Shown: piece after piece, positions 31,934 to 42,994 of the stretch
Layout: every line of letters starts with the position of its first letter
Numbering within the stretch: position 1 is the first letter of the stretch
DNA from: Halichoerus grypus
Lineage: Eukaryota > Chordata > Mammalia > Carnivora > Phocidae
Reading direction: 5' to 3'
Assembly: GCF_964656455.1 (NCBI RefSeq)
Contig: NC_135722.1
Span: forward strand, 86,857,313 to 86,921,312
DNA length: 64,000 nucleotides
Notes under the pieces: model-generated
What the model saw: only the letters and a program-made list of their open reading frames with translations
Told to the model about the DNA's origin: nothing
The model's database searches: none
Position numbers and translations under genes: made by a program

Positions 31934-32218
31934 AAAGATACAGGTTTTAAACAACTTCATTGGGTTGTTCTGACCTTAAATTAATGAACAAATTGGTAAG
32001 TGTTACTTGCTTAGACCAGTGACTAGCACGTGGAAGGCACTCGACACGTGTTAGCTATCCACATATCCTGTCCCCGTGACTGGCCCTGTGCACACCGTCA
32101 TCCCTCGGCCACGCCCCAGGGGCACAGTGCCAGAGCCAGAGGGCTGTGGTTAACGGTAGATGCTCCTGTGGCTGGTGGGATAGTGTTTCGCAAGCCCTGC
32201 ATTAAAAAGTACGGTGTA

Positions 32219-32418
32219 AGGGCACCTGGGTGGCTCAGTCGTTAAGGGTCTGCCTTCAGCTCAGGTCATGATCCCAGGGTCCTGGGATCAAGCCCCACAT
32301 CGGGCTCCCTGATCTGCGGGAAGCCTGCTTCTCCCTCTCCCGCTCCCCCTGCTTGTGTTCCTGCTCTCGCTATCTCTCTTTGTCAAATAAATAAATAAAA
32401 TCTTAAAAAAAAAAAAAA
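32219..32418 (+). mobile_element. Long-form CAN SINE
   Basis: Perfect TSD AAAAAGTACGGTGTA (32204 and 32416). Confidence 0.93.
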
Positions 32419-32753
32419 AAGTACGGTGTATGGTGTAAAACCCAAGATGAATAAGGTCAGGAGTCAGCGATCCAAGAAATAAATCCAGAACCAGAGCCTG
32501 GGCGTTTGTGAGCTAGGAAACTAGGAGGTAGGGAAAAAAGGAGCAGTTAAAATAGATCCACAGAGTGGCCTGTGCTGACTGGGCCTTAACAGGAAAGTGA
32601 ACTGGACAAGGGTCTTCCTTTGTACCCTCTCACTTGGCCACCCCGCTCCCCCCCCGCCAAAAGGAGTTTTGGAGGCCCCTCATGTTGGGGAGGTATTTGT
32701 ACCAAAGAAGTGGGAAGAATGAGACTGAGGTTTGACTGGACATTGACAATAAG

Positions 32754-33385
32754 GGATGCCTGGGTGGCTCAGTCAGTTAAGCGTCTGCCTTAGGCTCAGG
32801 TCATAATCCCGGGGTCCTGGGGATGTAGTTTTGGAATGGTGGTGAGGTCAGGAGCTGATGGCCTAGAAAAAATTCTTAAGATGTTTTTGGTGCAGAAAGG
32901 TGATTTTATTAAAGCATGGGGACAGAATCCATGGGCAGAAAGAGGAGCTGCACTGGGGTTGTGAGGAATGGCTGATTATATACTATGGGGTTGGGGAGGC
33001 AAGGACAAAAGGAGGGGTCCAAAGGGACTTTCATATGCTAAGAAGGCCCTCAGGATACTGGAAGCCTGGCTATTATCAAGCTAAGGTTGTTTTTCCCTCT
33101 AGCAAAGCACTAACATTAAGATAGTTAGAAGTTTCCTGGAGGAATGTCACATATCCCACCCAGGAGTAGGGGGAAGGGGGGAGAGGTTGCGGGGTGTCAG
33201 CCTGTGCTTTGTCCTCTGCATGCCTTTTGCTCCCTCATCACGGGGATCAAGCCCTGAGCCCCAGGTCTCATCGGGCTCCCTCCCAGGGGGGAGTCTGCTT
33301 CTCCCTCTCCCTCTCCCTCTTCCCCCTGCTCCCGGGCTCGCTCTCTATCAAATCTCAAATAAATAAATAATAAAAACTTTCAAAG
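32754..33385 (+). mobile_element. Long-form CAN SINE split by a solo LTR
   Basis: The head half ends GGGGTCCTGGGGA at 32823 and the body half resumes CGGGGATCAAGCCC at 33241, with 417 bp of LTR between. The tail is AATAAATAATAAAAACTTT. Confidence 0.88.
32824..33240 (-). mobile_element. Solo LTR of an endogenous retrovirus
   Basis: This 417-bp block has TG...CA ends and 6-bp flanks TGGGGA / CGGGGA (one mismatch). On the minus strand it carries a TATA-like TATATAAT (near 32978) and downstream an AATAAAA signal (near 32914), in the order expected for U3-R-U5. It has no coding sequence, so it is a solo LTR left by recombination, or an inserted LTR remnant. It is younger than the host SINE. Family not assigned. 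Confidence 0.72.
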
Positions 33386-33394
33386 AGAAAAGAG

Positions 33395-33465
33395 CAATCG
33401 CTGCTATTTATTGTTCACCTGTGGTGTGCCAGGCACTTTGGTAGGTGCTGTATGTGGTAGCTGCC
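33395..33465 (+). mobile_element. L2 fragment
   Basis: GTGTGCCAGGCACTTTGGTA and GGTGCTGTATG. Confidence 0.55.
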
Positions 33466-33764
33466 CTGCTACGAGAAAAGAATGGCGGATTGGCTGTCAG
33501 GAATTCCAGAAAGGGGTGAGTCGGAGGTCAGCCCCTGTGACCTGAGCTGGGAGGGATTGCAGTGGTGACCGCAGGAGTGCAGGTTCAATCAGGCTGGGCA
33601 GAGGCCGGCCCCGTGGAGGGCAGGGTTCATTGTTGAATGGGAGGAGTAGGGGGCCCTGAGTGACCATGGGGTTTCTTCATGGTCTGGATGGAAAAGGGCA
33701 CCAGCCAAGTCCCATGTCCACCCTGGCAGAGACTGCATTTCTACTGCAGTCATCTATGGGCATA
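33466..33764 (+). other. Unique intronic stretch
   Basis: GC-richer than its surroundings (gene-like G/C but no splice-bounded frame). Confidence 0.45.
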
Positions 33765-34260
33765 TTTTTATTTTTATTTGTTTTTGTGGTAAAATATACA
33801 TAAAACAGAATCTACCGTTTAACCATTTTGAAGCGTACCATTCAGTGACAATAAGTACATTCCCAGTGTTGTACAACCGTCACCATTATTGACTTTCAGA
33901 ACTTTTTCACCATTCCAAACAGATTCTTTACCCATTAAACAATAACTTGCCCAGGCCCTGGGAACCTCTGTTCTGCTTTCCGTGTCTATGCGTAGGATTA
34001 CTCTAGGGACCTCATAAGCGGAGGCCTACAATGTGTGTCCTGTTGTGCCTGGCTTATTTCACTTAGCATCATGTTTTTAAGGTCCATCCACCTTATAGCA
34101 TCTGTCAGAATTTCCTTCCTTTTTGTTTGTTTTTAAAATTTATTATTTTTTTAAAATTTTTATTTTATTTCTTTTTTTATCCTTCCTTTTTAAAGCTGAG
34201 TAATAGTTCATTCTCTGTGTTGACCAGATTGTGTTTATCTTTTCATCTGTTGTTGGTATG
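33765..34260 (-). mobile_element. Old L1 3'-UTR fragment, antisense
   Basis: GGTAAAATATACATAAAACA, TGTTGTACAACCGTCACC and GGCTTATTTCACTTAGCATC. A T-rich insertion near 34115-34185 is flanked by TTCCTTCCTTTTT and TCCTTCCTTTTT. Confidence 0.72.
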
Positions 34261-34795
34261 TATGGCATTTTTTAGCAGTGTTCTGGGCACCTTATCAGGA
34301 TCCCATTTGTTCTCAAAAGGTCACTGTCCTTAGTAGTCCGAGAGTGGTGGGAGCTTACCAGGTGTCTCCTTCCCCAACCCTGATTGTAACTACCTCAGGA
34401 AATCTTTATCAGGGGAATAATCTCATGTTCTCCTTTCACTTCTAATTCTTATCCTGTTACCTCAGAACAATCAGATTCTTTTTTTCTCCTTGACTTTTTT
34501 CTCTCCCTTCTCTGCGCCACTCCCCTGCCTACTTTGTTGTTTAGTTATTTCTTTCTTAGACTTCTCTTCACCTCCACTTTGTCCTCCTGCCTCCTTTCCT
34601 CCCAGTCTTACTGTTCTCTTCTGGAATACTCTGATCTTCTGTTTCCTCGTTGCTTTCCTCTTTTCTTTTTTTCTGGCCTTTCTCCCTTTTCTCTTTCCCC
34701 TAGTTAATTTCTTCTTGCTGTACCCTTTTTAATTTATGGCTCAAAATTCACCTGAATTATTATTTCTTTTATTTAACTTTTAAAGTGTTTACCAT
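34261..34795 (+). other. Pyrimidine-rich intronic stretch
   Basis: CT-rich between 34480 and 34730. No named repeat and no gene. Confidence 0.5.
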
Positions 34796-34799
34796 ATTC

Positions 34800-35010
34800 T
34801 AGTGTTCTAGGCATTTTGCAAATACTAACTCACTTAATTCTCTTTATACCTCTATGAAGTAGATCCTATTTCTGTTTCCATGTTACACCGGATGACATTG
34901 AGCCACAGAGAGATTAGGTAATTTGTACAAGGTCAACCGTAAGTGAAGGGTGGAGCCAGGATTGGGACCCACAGGTATGGCTCCAGTTTATGGGCCCTGA
35001 TCTACTTCCC
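34800..35010 (-). mobile_element. MIR, antisense
   Basis: TTCTAGGCATTTTGCAAATA, GAGCCACAGAGAGATTAGGT and GGAGCCAGGATTGGGACCC are reverse-complement MIR landmarks. Confidence 0.75.
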
Positions 35011-35059
35011 TGCTCTGAATGCAGCTCCCTAGCTCAAGGGCAGAGGTGTGTTGTAGTTC

Positions 35060-35560
35060 AAGGTCAAGTTAAACATAAAAAAATGTTTGTCCCACCAAGC
35101 TCTAAATGTTTAGAAGTACTATATCCCGAAGTCTCATGGTAACCTGTGCGGAGGGGTGTAAGAGCACCTGGCTGTGGGCGTCCCAAACAGCACTGCAGGC
35201 CGCGGACAAAATCCAAAGGCAGAGAAGCAAGTGGTGTGGAAACAAGAAAGGAATTTATTTCAGTGAGGTCAGCACAGGGAAGACGGAAGACTAGCATCTC
35301 AAAGACTGTCTCCAAAGTGCTGAAAATAGTTCAGGTTTATATAAGGAAAATGTGGGGCAAAGGTGGGTGGGTAAGTACGGGTGGGCAGTGAAGGTCAGGC
35401 CAGTCATTGCCTTGGGGTCAGTCCCGTGGGGTCTTGCTGGTTCAGGGCAGTCCTTATTGCTTGAGGGGGTAGTTTTGCCTGCAGGGTCTTCTGCCTGCTC
35501 CGAGAGACCTGCTGGAAAGAAGAACCCAACTAGGAAGTTTAAGGTCAAAATGGAGGCAGC
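35060..35560 (-). mobile_element. LTR-like element
   Basis: On the minus strand a TATATAAAC box (near 35340) is followed about 85 nt on by AATAAATTCC (near 35256), a U3-R layout. GC content and structure differ from the flanks. Ends are not certain: AAGGTCAA occurs at both about 35059 and 35542 but TG/CA termini are not clean. No retroviral gene is visible. Confidence 0.5.
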
Positions 35561-35681
35561 CAGAGTCCTTTTTCATTGTCTTGTATATTCACAGGAGTCT
35601 TTATTTACCTTTTATCTTATACTCTTTAAATCTGTATTTTTACAAGTACCATGATTAAAAAAAAATCATATAATCTTTTTT

Positions 35682-35871
35682 AACCTTTTTAAATTTAATT
35701 TAATTTATTTATTTGAGAGAGAGTGAGAGAGCACAAGCGGGGTGAGGGGCAGAGGGAGAAGCAGGATCCCCGCTGGGCAGGGAGCCCGAAGTGGGGCTAG
35801 ATCCCAGGGCCTCGGGATCATGACCTGAGCCGAAGGCAGACGCTCAACCAACTGAGCCACCCAGGTGCCCC
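35682..35871 (-). mobile_element. Long-form CAN SINE
   Basis: TSD AAATCATATAATCTT / AAATCATTTAATCTT (35653 and 35873). Confidence 0.91.
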
Positions 35872-35889
35872 CAAATCATTTAATCTTAA

Positions 35890-36385
35890 TTATAGATTAA
35901 GAACTGAAATGATATGTAGAATTGAATTATATAGTTTATATAGAACTGAAAGTTTGATGAAGTTATTATATAAAAAGGTAACCGATTTTCCTTAATACAT
36001 TTAGTTTTGTTTTCTAGCTTTGTTTAATCACTGACCTCTGACATTGTAACAGATGGTTCCTTAAGTTTTTATTTCAGCTAAATTTATTTTATTTCGATTA
36101 AATTATTAGTAAATAAACTTTTTTATTATCCAGGGAATCAAAATATAGTGTAACATAACTTTAAAGGAAATACACAAAGCATTATCCACCAATTTAAATT
36201 CTTAGCGTTTGGAGTGTAATCCATGCCTAAATTGCTTTCTGTCTTGTACTCATCTTTAATGGGATGGTTTAGCTGGAAAGTCAAGGACAATAAGCTTAAA
36301 GACAAAAAGGAGAGCTAAGACAAACAGGTTTAGGCAATGTAAGAAATCTCTGCTTAAAGCATCATCTGAATCCTTTCCACTGTCA
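35890..36385 (+). other. AT-rich unique intronic stretch
   Basis: No repeat named, no exon signal. Confidence 0.5.
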
Positions 36386-36389
36386 GCCC

Positions 36390-36530
36390 AGTGTGGTGGA
36401 GGGGTGAGAGCACTGAAAAGTCTCAGGCTCTGACTTTTGTGCTGTCTTTATTTGCTGTGTGACTTGAAGTGATTTGCTTTATCTCTCTGGTTTGTGAGTT
36501 TGTCCTATATAAAATAGAAGTTGCTCCAGA
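36390..36530 (+). mobile_element. MIR
   Basis: GTGAGAGCACTGAAAAGTCT, TTGCTGTGTGACTTGAAGTG and AATAGAAGTTGC in order. Confidence 0.7.
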
Positions 36531-36637
36531 TGAGTGGTTCTCAAACTGTCCTTCCCCCCCAAAAAATAGTGTTCTACAACTGCACCAAGGTGTCCTTTCA
36601 TTTAAATAAAAATAAAGGATAGAATTTTCTTACTTTT

Positions 36638-36840
36638 GGGGGGCGCCTGGGTGGCTCAGTCGTTAAGCATCTGCCTTCGGCTCAGGTCATGATCCCAGGG
36701 TCCTGGGATGGAGCCCTGCATTGGGCTCCCTGCTCCGCGGGAAGCCTGCTTCTCCCTCTCCCACTCCCCCTACCTGTGTTCCCTCTCTCGCTGTGTCTCT
36801 CTCTGTCAAATAAATAAATAAAATCTTTAAAAAACAAAAA
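36638..36840 (+). mobile_element. Long-form CAN SINE
   Basis: Perfect TSD GAATTTTCTTACTTTT (36622 and 36841). Confidence 0.93.
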
Positions 36841-36949
36841 GAATTTTCTTACTTTTGAGTTTTTACCACCTGAAATTTTATTAACCCTTTGTTGCTATTG
36901 CTGCCAATCATCTTAGCCAGCGCTAGGAGGTGGCGATGGAACAGTGGCC

Positions 36950-36953
36950 AAAA

Positions 36954-36990
<37 letters not shown>

Positions 36991-36998
36991 GAAAAAGT
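36950..36998 (+). repeat. A21 plus (GAAAA)n
   Basis: A long A-run followed by five GAAAA units. No recognisable retroposon body upstream, so possibly another tail-only insertion. Confidence 0.9.
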
Positions 36999-37127
36999 TG
37001 GAAAACTTGGGAATATCTAGTCCTGCTTAGTTTGATAGTTTTTGAAAAAATTATAAAGTGAGGTTGGATGTGATTTTTATATAGCTCATATAATGGAGTT
37101 GTTTGTGCTGGAATCGTAACACAGGGG

Positions 37128-37440
37128 AAGCGTTCTTAGTTTACAGGACGAGAAGCAGTGTGGAATGGTGGCCGGACGCGTGGACTCAGCAGCCAGATTG
37201 CTCAGGCTCGGATTGCAGCTGTGCTCCTTACTTACTAGCTCTTACTAGCTCAGTTCCCCGGACAAGTCATCTAACCTCTCTCTTTCTCAGCCCTCACCTG
37301 TATAGTGGAGGTAATAATGTCCCTACTTCATAGGTTGTTGTGAGGATGAAATGAATCAGTGCACGTTGAAGTACTTAGAACACGCCTAGCACGTAGTAAG
37401 TACTTTACAAATATCAGCTATCGTTATTCTGTGATATTAA
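37128..37440 (+). mobile_element. MIR, nearly full length
   Basis: AGCAGTGTGGAATGGTGG through CCCCGGACAAGTCATCTAAC, TAGGTTGTTGTGAGGATGAA and GCACGTAGTAAGTAC. Confidence 0.88.
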
Positions 37441-37588
37441 CAAATATATTAATATTTAATGGTACTCAGCAAAGAACGTTGATTTCCGGGGCTGTCTTCC
37501 ACACATATTTGAGAACCATGGGCCTGGAATTTCTCTTCTTGTTCAGAAATTCTGTTATTCCATGTCATAGAATTGGATTCCCTATAAT

Positions 37589-37765
37589 CTTTTTTTTTTT
37601 TAAGATTTTATTTATTTGAGAGAGAGAGAGCACGAGCGGGGTGAGGGGCAGAGGGAAATGGAGAAGCAGACTCTCTCGCTGAGTGGGGAGACAGACATGG
37701 GGCTCCTGGGATCATGACCTGAGCCAAAGGCAGACACTTAACCAACTGAGCCACCCAGGTGCCCC
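37589..37765 (-). mobile_element. Long-form CAN SINE, partly deleted
   Basis: The body jumps from GGGGCTC to CTGGGATCATGACC, so the CGATCCCAGGACC part is missing. Confidence 0.9.
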
Positions 37766-38667
37766 ATAACAGCATTTTAAAGTGAAATTGTATTTATAGC
37801 TAAACCTGTTATCTTGGGTACGCATCTGCCGTTTAAGGCAGATCTGGGCCTTGTCTTCCACCTCTACGTGCAGGTGATGAAGTGAGAGCTTTTCAACTTC
37901 AAATCCTTGGTGGTTTCAGAGGAGTGGCTTCATTCAGCGCTGTAGGCCAGGAACCAGGCTGGTGGATGATGAGGGGTATGGCTCAGGGACAGGCGGCGGG
38001 ATGGGAACTGTAGGAACTAGGAAGAGGGCAGGCATTTGGGGAGGCTGGGGCCACTAGGGTACTTCCTTGTCCTATGTAGAGCCAACCTTATTAGTGAACT
38101 GGCTGGGAGAGCCGGCATTTATTTTTCCTTCTTCCTTCCCCTTGCTCTCCAGCTCTGTCACTCTTCTCATGCGAGTGTCACCTGGAGTGGCCTGGGAAGT
38201 GGGCTGTCCATCTCCCCAGTCAGACTTGAGTGCTGCAGGAGCAGGGTTTTTACTCACCTTTTTATGTATCTGATGTTCGCAAAGCCTGAAAAAAATTGCT
38301 ACCATTTCTTGAATGTTCATCATTATGCTAATGTGATCCCAAGTGTTACCATGTTTTATTGACTCTGAGATGTCAGCGGTAAGATACATAATTGCTTTAT
38401 GTATTGTTACAAAAGAAAAGGCCTTGCCAGTTAAACTCTGATACAAGTGCTTTTGCCACTTAGAATTTTTATTATATACTTACTGAAAGAGCTCTTTTAG
38501 ATTTATTTAGACATAGATTTTTATCACATCACTCTATGCACACATAAAAGGGAAAATGTAAGTGAAAGAAATCGATTAAGGTATTCCCCAAATTTTATCA
38601 CTTTCAAAGTCTGACTCTTCAGAATCACTTTTGACTCAGAGTCATTGACATATCTCTGTGCCATCAG
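37766..38667 (+). other. Unique intronic stretch
   Basis: Overlapping frames at 38036-38446 on both strands have no recognisable protein and no supporting splice sites. Confidence 0.5.
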
Positions 38668-38691
38668 GAGTGTTGGTAATGCAGTGTTTCT

Positions 38692-38888
38692 TGGGGTACC
38701 TGGGTGGCTCAGTTGGTCTTTGGCCCAGGTCATGATCTCAGGGTCTTGGCATCAAGCCCCACGTTGGGCTCCTCGCTCAGCAGGGAGTCTGCCTCTCCCT
38801 CTGCCTTTACCCCTCCCCACCGCTTGTGCTCTCTCTCTCTCTCTGTCTCAAATAAATAATTGAAATCTTAAAAAAAAAAAAAAAAAAA
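38692..38888 (+). mobile_element. Long-form CAN SINE with long TSD
   Basis: Flanks 38667-38691 and 38889-38913 match over 25 nt with two changes (GAGTGTTGGTAATGCAGTG... vs GAGTGTTGGTGATGCAGTG...). Confidence 0.92.
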
Positions 38889-38984
38889 GAGTGTTGGTGA
38901 TGCAGTGTCTCTTAAAAGAGGTCATACTGCTGTCTCTAGGAATCTCCTCCAAGCGCTAGTACCTATTCTGGGAGGTTTTTCTTT

Positions 38985-39195
38985 TTCTTTTCTTTCTTTT
39001 TTTTTTTTTTTAATATTTTATTTATTTGACAGAGAGAGATACAGTGAGAGAGGGAACACAAGCAGGGGGAGTGGGAGAGGGAGAAGCAGGCTTCCCGCGG
39101 AGCAGGGAGCCCGATGTGGGGCTCGATCCCAGGACCCTTGGATCATGACCCAAGCTGAAGGCAGACACTTAATGACTGAGCCACCCAGGCGCCCC
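38985..39195 (-). mobile_element. Long-form CAN SINE
   Basis: CTGGGAG repeated at 38968 and 39196. T-rich tail with TTTTC units. Confidence 0.9.
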
Positions 39196-39215
39196 TGGGA
39201 GTTTTGATCCTGGTG

Positions 39216-39220
39216 TTTTT

Positions 39221-39255
<35 letters not shown>

Positions 39256-39430
39256 TTTGAGACAGAGAGAATGAGAGAGAGAGAGAGCACATGAGAGGGG
39301 GGAGGGTCAGAGGGAGAAGCAGGCCCCCTGCCGAGCAGGGAGCCCGATGCGGGACTCGATCCAGGGACTCCAGGATCATGACCTGAGCCGAAGGCAGTCG
39401 CTTAACCAACTGAGCCACCCAGGCGCCCCA
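39216..39430 (-). mobile_element. Long-form CAN SINE
   Basis: Perfect TSD GATCCTGGTGTTTTTT (39206 and 39432). GACAGAGAGAATGAGAGAG subfamily. Confidence 0.93.
39222..39259 (+). repeat. (ATTT)n microsatellite
   Basis: Nine ATTT units in the SINE tail. Confidence 0.93.
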
Positions 39431-39447
39431 AGATCCTGGTGTTTTTT

Positions 39448-39925
39448 CACTCGACCTGTGGCAGGCTAGTCTTTCCACGTATCTCAGTAATGACAGTATA
39501 TATTGCAGCTTCATCCCTATCACTGTCTTCCATATCCAGGTCCTATAGGCCTTTGGTTGTTAAGGTTATTTTCCCAGTGATGGATATTTGCTTCCCTAAT
39601 CAGATTTATGCTCAACTGCTGTTCCCGTGCCTTTCAGTTTTAATGCCAAATTATAGCGTGATCTCTTTGAAGACATTTAAAATGGCAGTTAGACTCAGGG
39701 TGTCCAGTGTTGACAACACACGACTCAGTGAAGCGAGGACAGAACTACTAAATGGCTGTGAGCAAGGTCACACACCAGCACGTAGTGGCATCCACGTCCT
39801 GTGACACCCTGAAGGTAGCGACCACAGGACACCACAGTTGTAAAATAGATCCCTAGTTCAGAAATGTTAAAATGGGGAAAAAATGCATTATAGGCTTGAC
39901 AAAATACAGATTGTTAATTCCAACA
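39448..39925 (+). other. Unique intronic stretch
   Basis: A 121-codon open frame at 39439-39804 starts inside SINE TSD text and resembles nothing I know. Confidence 0.5.
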
Positions 39926-39929
39926 ACAT

Positions 39930-40085
39930 CCATGCTGGGCAGATAATTTGGATTTTCAGACAAGGAAACTGGGGGTCTCTGTGGCTTACTAACATCATAG
40001 CTACTAAGCACATGGTAGGTTTGAGAGAGTGGAACCCAGATTTGTCTGATTCTAAAGCTCATACTTACAACTATATTACATTATT
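39930..40085 (-). mobile_element. MIR, antisense
   Basis: TTTTCAGACAAGGAAACTGG, ACATCATAGCTACTAAGCAC and TGGAACCCAGATTTGTCTGA. Confidence 0.7.
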
Positions 40086-40159
40086 CAAGAAAAAAATAGA
40101 CTAGAAGCTTCAAGGAAGCAAGGATCTTTTTGTTTGTTTGTTTGTTTTTGATACACTGA

Positions 40160-40222
40160 TGTTTTTTAAGGACCTGGAACAGTACCTGGCATATACTAAG
40201 TACTTAATAAATATTTGTTGGA
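40160..40222 (+). mobile_element. MIR 3' part
   Basis: CCTGGAACAGTACCTGGCAT and CTAAGTACTTAATAAATATT. Confidence 0.7.
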
Positions 40223-40685
40223 TAAAGCCCTTAAAGAGAAGATAGATATGCAATCATGTCCTTCTTTTCCTAGAAATGAAGTCTGTAACATTTTGCACAA
40301 GGGGTAAAAGCAGGGAAGATGGGTGACCATTTTCTAGACAAGGTGTAGTTTGTCGTTCACCAGTTCTTTCAGGTCTTAGAAAAGGCAAAACAGTGAGGAG
40401 TGGAAGGACGTCTATCCCTAGAGAGCCTGTCAGCACCAGCCTGTTAGCATTACGGTAGTTCCTGGACTCTTCCTCCCATCTTATGTAAATCAAGATCAGC
40501 AGGAATCTATGAATTGTGCAGTTAAAAATACATTAAAAAGGAAGCCAATCTGATAAGCCTTAATATAAAGAAAGTTTGTGTACAGGGCATTTATATTTGA
40601 TCAATTGCTAGGTTTTAAAAAATATGAAATGTTTCGAAAATTCTGACGCTCTGATAGCTCATCTGTAAAATATAAAAGTTGACAT
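40223..40685 (+). other. Unique intronic stretch
   Basis: No repeat or exon signal. Confidence 0.5.
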
Positions 40686-40689
40686 ATTT

Positions 40690-40890
40690 GACCACTACTT
40701 TGTGCTAGATCTTGTGCCTAGAATTTTTCCATATATCATGTAACCCTCACAGTAACTCTAGGAGGTAATTATTGTCTCCATTTTCCACATGATGATATTG
40801 GGGACTCAGAGAATAAGTGATTTGGCCAAAGTTATATACTAGTGAGCAGTTGAGCCAGTCTGGGAGCCAGGATGTTCAACTGAGATTCTG
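40690..40890 (-). mobile_element. MIR, antisense
   Basis: GTAACCCTCACAGTAACTCT, TTTTCCACATGATGATATTG and GGGAGCCAGGATGTTCAACT. Confidence 0.78.
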
Positions 40891-40966
40891 CAGATTTTTT
40901 TCTGCTCTCTCCTGCTTCCCCTCTAAGCTGAAGGCAGGACTAGACTTTAGAAACCACTTTACCCTC

Positions 40967-41173
40967 TTTTTTTTTTTTTTTAAGATTTATTTATTTGAGA
41001 GAGAGAGTGAGAGCACAGAGAGGGACAGAGTGGGGAGGGAGAGAAAGGAGGGAGAGAATCCCAAGCAGGCTCCATAAGAGCTGGACGAGGGGCTCGATCT
41101 CACAACCCTAAGATCATGACCTGAGCCGAAACCGAGAGACGGAAGCTTAACTGACTGAGCCACCCAGGCACCC
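40967..41173 (-). mobile_element. Long-form CAN SINE, older
   Basis: AGATTTATTTATTTGAGAGA start. The CCGAAACCGAGAGACGGAAG variant of the head. Confidence 0.9.
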
Positions 41174-41238
41174 ACCACTCTACATTCTTATTTTACGATG
41201 GGGACACTGATGCTAGGGGATATAAAGTGACTTATTTA

Positions 41239-41421
41239 GGAGTGCCTGGGTGGCACAGTTGGTTAAGCATCCGACTCTTGGTTTCGGCTCAGGTCGTGAT
41301 CTCAGGGTTGTGAGCTAGAGCTCAGCGTGGAGTCTTCTTGGGATTCTCTTTCCCTCTTCCTCTGTCTCTCCCACTTGTGCTTCCTCTCTCTCTCAAAATA
41401 AATAAATGAAAATCTTTTTAA
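41239..41421 (+). mobile_element. Long-form CAN SINE, older
   Basis: Perfect TSD AAAGTGACTTATTTA (41224 and 41422). Confidence 0.92.
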
Positions 41422-41495
41422 AAAGTGACTTATTTAGTAGTGGAGTCATGTCTAGAATTTAGTTTTTTTATTTTTTAAAAGATTTATTTTATTTT

Positions 41496-41717
41496 ATTTT
41501 ATTTTATTTTTTTTTTTTTTAAAGATTTTATTTATTTGAGAGAGTGAGAATGAGAGAGAGAGAGAGAGAGAGCGCACATGAGAGGGGGAAGGGTCAGAGG
41601 GAGAAGCAGACTCCCTGCTGAGCAGGGAGCCCGATGTGGGACTCGATCCCGGGACTCCAGGATCATGACCTGAGCTGAAGGCAGTTGCTTAACCGACTGA
41701 GCCACCCAGGCGCCCCC
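41496..41717 (-). mobile_element. Long-form CAN SINE in a SINE tail
   Basis: TSD AAAGATTTATTTTATTTTA / AAAGATTTATTTATTTTAG (41477 and 41719). Confidence 0.9.
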
Positions 41718-41868
41718 TAAAGATTTATTTATTTTAGAGAGAGAGAACAAGTGGGGATGGGGGTAGAGGGAGAGGGAGAGAGCAGAATCCCCAACAAGTG
41801 CAGAGCCTGATGTGGGGCTCCATCTCATGATCCTGAGATCACGTCCTGAGCTGAAACCAAGAGTCAGT

Positions 41869-42076
41869 CTTTTTTTTTTTTTTTTTTTTTTGAAGATTTT
41901 ATTTATGTGGCAGAGTGAGACACAGCGAGAGAGGGAACACAAGCAGGGGGAGTGGGAGAGGGAGAAGCAGGCTTCCCGCAGAGCAGGGAGCCAGATGCGG
42001 GGCTCGATCCCAGGACCCTGGGATCATGACCTGAGCCAAAGGCAGACGCTTAACGACTGAGCCACCCAGGCGCCCC
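41869..42076 (-). mobile_element. Long-form CAN SINE in a SINE head
   Basis: TSD AAGAGTCAG (41859 and 42077). GGCAGAGTGAGACACAGCGA subfamily. Confidence 0.9.
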
Positions 42077-42112
42077 AAGAGTCAGAGTCTTAACCTGCTG
42101 TGCCACCCACAC

Positions 42113-42295
42113 ATTTTTTTTTTTTTAAAGATTTTATTTATTTATTCATTAGAGACAGAGAGAGAGAGAGAGAGGCAGAGGGAGAAGCAGGCTCCGAAGG
42201 AGCAGGGAGCCCGATGCGGGACTCGATCCCAGGACCCTGAGATCATGACCTGAGCCAAAGGCAGACGCTTAATCATCTGAGCCACCCAGGCGCCC
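42113..42295 (-). mobile_element. Long-form CAN SINE
   Basis: Abuts the preceding copy. Part of the CAGGGGGAG body segment is missing. Confidence 0.9.
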
Positions 42296-42402
42296 TTTAA
42301 GATTTTATTTTTAAGGAATTTCTATACCCATTGTGGGGTCCGAACCCACACCCTGAGATCAAGAGTCGCATTCTCTACTAACTGAACCAGCCAGGTGGTC
42401 CT
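42296..42402 (-). mobile_element. Short-form CAN SINE
   Basis: TTTTTAAGGAATTTCTATAC start, ends GAACCAGCCAGGTGGTCC. Last of the five-copy cluster. Confidence 0.84.
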
Positions 42403-42994
42403 TAGACTTGAGTTTTCTTGAGCAATTTATTAAATAATAAGCAGAATGTCACACTGGGGACATCAAGTAGTTTCATAGAGAGAGAAACTCAATAGGTTTT
42501 AAAACTATATCTTAAAGGACAAGAACTACCAAGTGGATATTCTTTAGCATGGCTTTGGATTCCAGACACTTTCTGAATTAAAGAGTTTTCACATCTTGGG
42601 TTTCTTTATTTGCTAATGGTATTCTAAAACTATTGAGAACTGTGACTGGGCAGTATTTCACATCCTTATTGCTAAATGTTACTTGCAAACTTTCCTATGT
42701 GTAGATTAACTGTTGTGTTGTTTTGCTCCACAACTGCTAAGTAGTTATTTCCTTTTTTCTTCTCTTTATTCTTGTCTTAAATAGTTTACTGGTATTTTTT
42801 GCCAGATGTAATGTCTACTTCCTTATTTGGGAAAGATTAGGAACAGGGTATTTCAGTCGGGGGTAAATGTCCCTTTCCTTCCTGTTTCTGCTTACTTGCT
42901 CCTACCTTCCTTCAGGTGTCCTCTTCTTGGAGGTCATCCCTGAGCATCCACTTGGGATTAGGTGTCCTTTTTTCCCATGGCATACTATGATAGC
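42403..42994 (+). other. Unique intronic stretch
   Basis: No repeat or exon signal. Confidence 0.5.

Larger units (their letters stand above)
41463..42112 (-). mobile_element. Long-form CAN SINE, host of two others
   Basis: Tail 41463-41495, body 41719-41868, head 42077-42112 (ends TGTGCCACCCACACA). The head is the most diverged in the cluster. Confidence 0.82.

Noticed and set aside
38036..38446. 108- and 124-codon frames on opposite strands
   Set aside because: Mutual shadows with no recognised protein. Intronic.
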